Shown here piece by piece: positions 5,515 through 6,965 of a DNA stretch of 6,965 bases. This DNA comes from Trueperaceae bacterium (GTDB lineage: Bacteria; Deinococcota; Deinococci; Deinococcales; Trueperaceae): NCBI GenBank assembly GCA_007130445.1, contig SLSM01000174.1, positions 1-6,965 of the forward strand. The letters run 5' to 3'. The translations under genes were made by a program, and so were the position numbers. The notes below the pieces were generated by a model that saw only the letters and a program-made list of their open reading frames with translations, searched no databases and had not been told where the DNA came from. Within the stretch, counting starts at the first letter, position 1, and every line of letters begins with the position of its first letter.

Positions 5515-5517
5515 GCT

Positions 5518-5544
5518 CATGGAGGACGAGCTGAGACCTCCATG
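5518..5544. terminator. 8-bp perfect stem-loop after the cupin gene
   Basis: CATGGAGG (5518-5525) and CCTCCATG (5537-5544) form a perfect 8-bp stem with an 11-nt loop, 4 nt after the cupin stop codon. No T-run follows. Its place between convergent genes suggests 3'-end formation or mRNA stabilisation. Confidence 0.5.
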
Positions 5545-5569
5545 CCGAGAAGCGTCGAGGCGGACCCAA

Positions 5570-5622
5570 CTCGTGGTGTGATCGGAGCAGGCCTGCTGCC
5601 GCGTGTCCGATCGTCACACGAG
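5570..5622. terminator. Long imperfect stem-loop at the 3' end of the hydrolase gene
   Basis: CTCGTG (5570-5575) pairs with CACGAG (5617-5622), and GATCGG (5580-5585) with CCGATC (5607-5612), separated by a 4+4 internal loop. The apex contains a perfect 12-bp palindrome, AGCAGG-CCTGCT (5586-5597). It overlaps the hydrolase stop codon (5614-5616). With the hairpin at 5518-5544 it may form a bidirectional termination region. Confidence 0.45.
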
Positions 5623-6522
5623 CTCGGCCGCAGCCCGTTCGAGGTCGGGCTGCCTCCGTCGCCCCTCGACGCCGTCCAGGAAGTCGCTCACGATGTCGCC
5701 GAAGCGCTCGGGCTGCTCCATGTTGGCGAAGTGCCCGGCGTCGGTGAGTGGCACCACGCGGGCGTCGGGCGCCTCGTCGAGTGCGGCGAGCGTCGTCGCC
5801 AGCGCGTCGTTGATGCCCTTGTCGTGAGCGCCCTGGATGAGGAGCAGGGGCAGGTGGGCGGAGCGCAGGGTGTCGGTGTAGTCGTATCGGGCGATGTGCT
5901 GCGGGATCTGCAGCAGCGCGACCTTGCTGGTCTGCCGGTACAGGCGCTCGAGTTCGGCGCCGACGGCCTTGTCCTTCGACGCGCTCGACCCCACCAGGCG
6001 CGCAACGCCGCCGACGCCGAGGAGGCGCACGGTGCCGACCACCATCCAGTAGGTCCAGCGCCCGCTGTGCAGCTGGGCGGTGGTGCCGAAGGTGGTGAGC
6101 GAGCGTAGGCGCAACGGGTCGGCGCGAAGCAGCTCGTAGCCGACCAGCCCACCGAGGGAGTTGCCCACGTAGTGCAGCGCGGCAACGTCGAGGTGGTCGA
6201 GGAGTGCGCGGACGTCTCGCGCCAGCGCTGCCGGGGTGTAGGCGTCGGCCGTCGGCGGCGTCGCGTTGCCGGTTCCGCCGTGGCCGCGCAGCGAGATCAG
6301 GAGCACGCGGTAGCGCTCGCCGAAGCGCTCGGCTTGGACGGCGAACTGGTGCAGGTTCGAGCCGAGGCCGTGCACGAAGGCCAGCACCGGCGCACCCTCT
6401 GGGCCGTGGAGCGCGCACTCCATCGCGATGCCGGTGGACAGGGGGACGGTTCTGGTGCGCACCGTCGCGCTTTCTCGGTGGGCGCCGGCGGGTCGGCCCG
6501 GGTGTGCGTGCAGCGCGTCCAT
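5614..6522 (-). CDS. Alpha/beta hydrolase (serine hydrolase fold)
   Basis: A 302-residue alpha/beta hydrolase from the ATG at 6522. FVHGLGSN (49-56) is the oxyanion-hole HG motif, ISLRGHGGTG (76-85) the usual D/S-x-R-G-x-G-x-S-like loop, and GNSLGG (120-125) the nucleophile elbow with Ser122. D234 in LLLIQGAHDKGI and H264 in DAGHFANMEQPERF complete the triad, so it should be catalytic. The cap region (about 150-215) is helical. The overall pattern resembles 3-oxoadipate enol-lactonase and related ester or C-C hydrolases; the substrate is not determined. An upstream GTG at 6543 would add seven residues, and V21 or M34 (numbered from ATG 6522) are later options. ATG 6522 lacks a ribosome binding site but lies directly downstream of a -10-like element, suggesting a leaderless mRNA. 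Confidence 0.93.
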   Translation of the reverse strand: MDALHAHPGRPAGAHRESATVRTRTVPLSTGIAMECALHGPEGAPVLAFVHGLGSNLHQFAVQAERFGERYRVLLISLRGHGGTGNATPPTADAYTPAALARDVRALLDHLDVAALHYVGNSLGGLVGYELLRADPLRLRSLTTFGTTAQLHSGRWTYWMVVGTVRLLGVGGVARLVGSSASKDKAVGAELERLYRQTSKVALLQIPQHIARYDYTDTLRSAHLPLLLIQGAHDKGINDALATTLAALDEAPDARVVPLTDAGHFANMEQPERFGDIVSDFLDGVEGRRRQPDLERAAAELV

Positions 6523-6528
6523 GCGATC

Positions 6529-6534
6529 AAGGTA
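6529..6534 (-). promoter_or_regulatory. -10 element placed for a leaderless hydrolase transcript
   Basis: On the minus strand TACCTT (TAnnnT) is followed after 6 nt (GATCGC) by the ATG at 6522, the spacing expected when transcription starts at the A of the start codon. No Shine-Dalgarno sequence is present between them. Confidence 0.5.
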
Positions 6535-6551
6535 GGGCCACACCGAGGGGC

Positions 6552-6571
6552 AGGCCAGGGACGCCTGGCCT
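6552..6571. promoter_or_regulatory. 20-bp inverted repeat in the divergent promoter region
   Basis: AGGCCAGG (6552-6559), GACG, CCTGGCCT (6564-6571) is a perfect 8-bp inverted repeat with a 4-nt centre. Its left half covers the -35 position of the hydrolase promoter, so it looks like a repressor operator. A transcribed hairpin is less likely because it lies upstream of both predicted starts. Confidence 0.5.
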
Positions 6572-6633
6572 CGTGGGTCCCGAAGCGGTTGTGGCGTGCG
6601 TTGCGGCGCTCGACGTGGTGGTCGCCGTGTCCC

Positions 6634-6662
6634 GGGACACCCCGCAGAGAATCGCCTAGCGT
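6634..6662 (+). promoter_or_regulatory. Promoter of the upstream ORF/CNNM gene
   Basis: GGGACA (6634-6639, four of six -35 positions), a 17-bp spacer, TAGCGT (6657-6662, TAnnnT). Transcription would start near 6668-6669, about 48 nt before the upstream ORF. Confidence 0.5.
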
Positions 6663-6715
6663 GGGTGATGGGCCGAGCGCACGAGCGACCAGGCCGTCGA
6701 CGGAAGGAGCCGGCG

Positions 6716-6769
6716 ATGCAGCGACAGGTGTCGTCACCCCACCCACGCGTGCATGCCGCTGGAGGATGA
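6716..6769 (+). CDS. 17-codon upstream ORF (candidate leader peptide)
   Basis: ATG 6716 is preceded by AAGGAG (6704-6709) at an ideal 6-nt spacing. The peptide would be MQRQVSSPHPRVHAAGG, ending at TGA 6767-6769. That stop overlaps the first possible CNNM start (ATG 6766-6768) in the ATGA arrangement typical of translational coupling. The peptide has no obvious run of one amino acid, so classical attenuation is not evident. The upstream ribosome binding site is better spaced than the GGAGG that abuts the CNNM start. Confidence 0.5.
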   Translation: MQRQVSSPHPRVHAAGG

Positions 6770-6965
6770 TGGCGAGCCTCACGTGGATCGCCATGCTGGC
6801 CTGCCTGGCCCAGTCTGCCGTGTTCTCCGGACTGAACCTGGCGGTGTTCTCGCTGGGCAAGCTCGAGCTCGAGGTCGAGGCGCGGAAGCGCGACCCGCGC
6901 GCGCTGCGCGTGTTCGCCCTGCGACAGGACGCGAACCGCACGCTCGTGACCATCCTGTGGGGCAA
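6766..6965 (+). CDS. CNNM/DUF21 (CorC/HlyC-type) membrane transporter, N-terminal part
   Basis: The gene is cut by the window end after 66 codons. Residues 5-30 form a first transmembrane segment containing VFSGLNLAVFSL, the FSGLNL signature of the CNNM/DUF21 family, followed by LELEVEARKRDPRALRVFALRQDANRTLVTILWG, the usual cytosolic linker into the next helix (T-I-L-W-G-N in relatives). These proteins are linked to Mg2+/Co2+ efflux or homeostasis and normally carry CBS and CorC_HlyC domains after the membrane part, which would lie beyond the window. Two adjacent in-frame ATGs (6766, 6769) follow GGAGG at 6761-6765; the second has the better, still short, spacing (3 nt). It is divergent from the hydrolase. 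Confidence 0.85.
   Translation, partial: MMASLTWIAMLACLAQSAVFSGLNLAVFSLGKLELEVEARKRDPRALRVFALRQDANRTLVTILWG

Noticed and set aside
4375..5520. 381-codon minus-strand frame opposite the second membrane protein and the cupin
   Set aside because: No family resemblance, biased low-complexity composition, and the opposite strand carries a cupin with both metal motifs intact.

Overview
The window is strongly GC-rich, with dense short genes, frequent GTG starts, mostly G or C at third codon positions, and small stand-alone enzymes. Together with the families present, this suggests a chromosome segment of a high-GC actinobacterium; the exact class cannot be told from the sequence alone. No tRNA, rRNA, CRISPR array, transposase or phage gene was found. 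Small housekeeping and metabolic genes flank a short zone of gene decay and an apparently autoregulated membrane-protein/XRE operon.

Left part (1-1800, all +): the end of a SAM-dependent methyltransferase that seems to have lost its middle in frame; a HIT-family protein with an intact histidine triad; an AlkA-type DNA base-excision glycosylase (HhH-GPD); and a VOC/glyoxalase-fold protein with a near-perfect ribosome binding site. They lie close together in one direction, and a perfect 14-bp palindrome follows the last one.

Decayed zone (1833-2722): a TetR-family regulator (-) and an MDR alcohol dehydrogenase (+) lie head to head. Each has lost its 5' end at the same point (about 2388-2397), and each carries one frameshift. 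The simplest reading is that one deletion removed the shared promoter region and both 5' ends of a formerly divergent regulator/enzyme pair.

Regulated operon (2718-4218, +): an AT-rich patch just after the scar holds a perfect TATAAT, a TTGACA-17-TACACT promoter and two perfect inverted repeats built from TGACA/TGTCA half-sites. It drives a four-helix membrane protein, a 74-residue XRE-type regulator and an atypical SDR protein (the last two overlap by 4 nt). The XRE protein is the obvious candidate to bind the repeats.

Right part (4379-6965): an unrecognised four-helix membrane protein; a cupin enzyme or binding protein behind a long leader; a structured convergent gap; an alpha/beta hydrolase (-) that appears to have a leaderless mRNA; and, divergent from it, the start of a CNNM/DUF21 membrane transporter (+). 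The CNNM gene is preceded by a good promoter and by a 17-codon upstream ORF whose stop overlaps the CNNM start codon (ATGA).

The most notable items are the fused scar of the divergent TetR/MDR pair, the TGACA operator cluster on the membrane-protein/XRE/SDR operon, the coupled upstream ORF before the CNNM gene, and the internally deleted methyltransferase.
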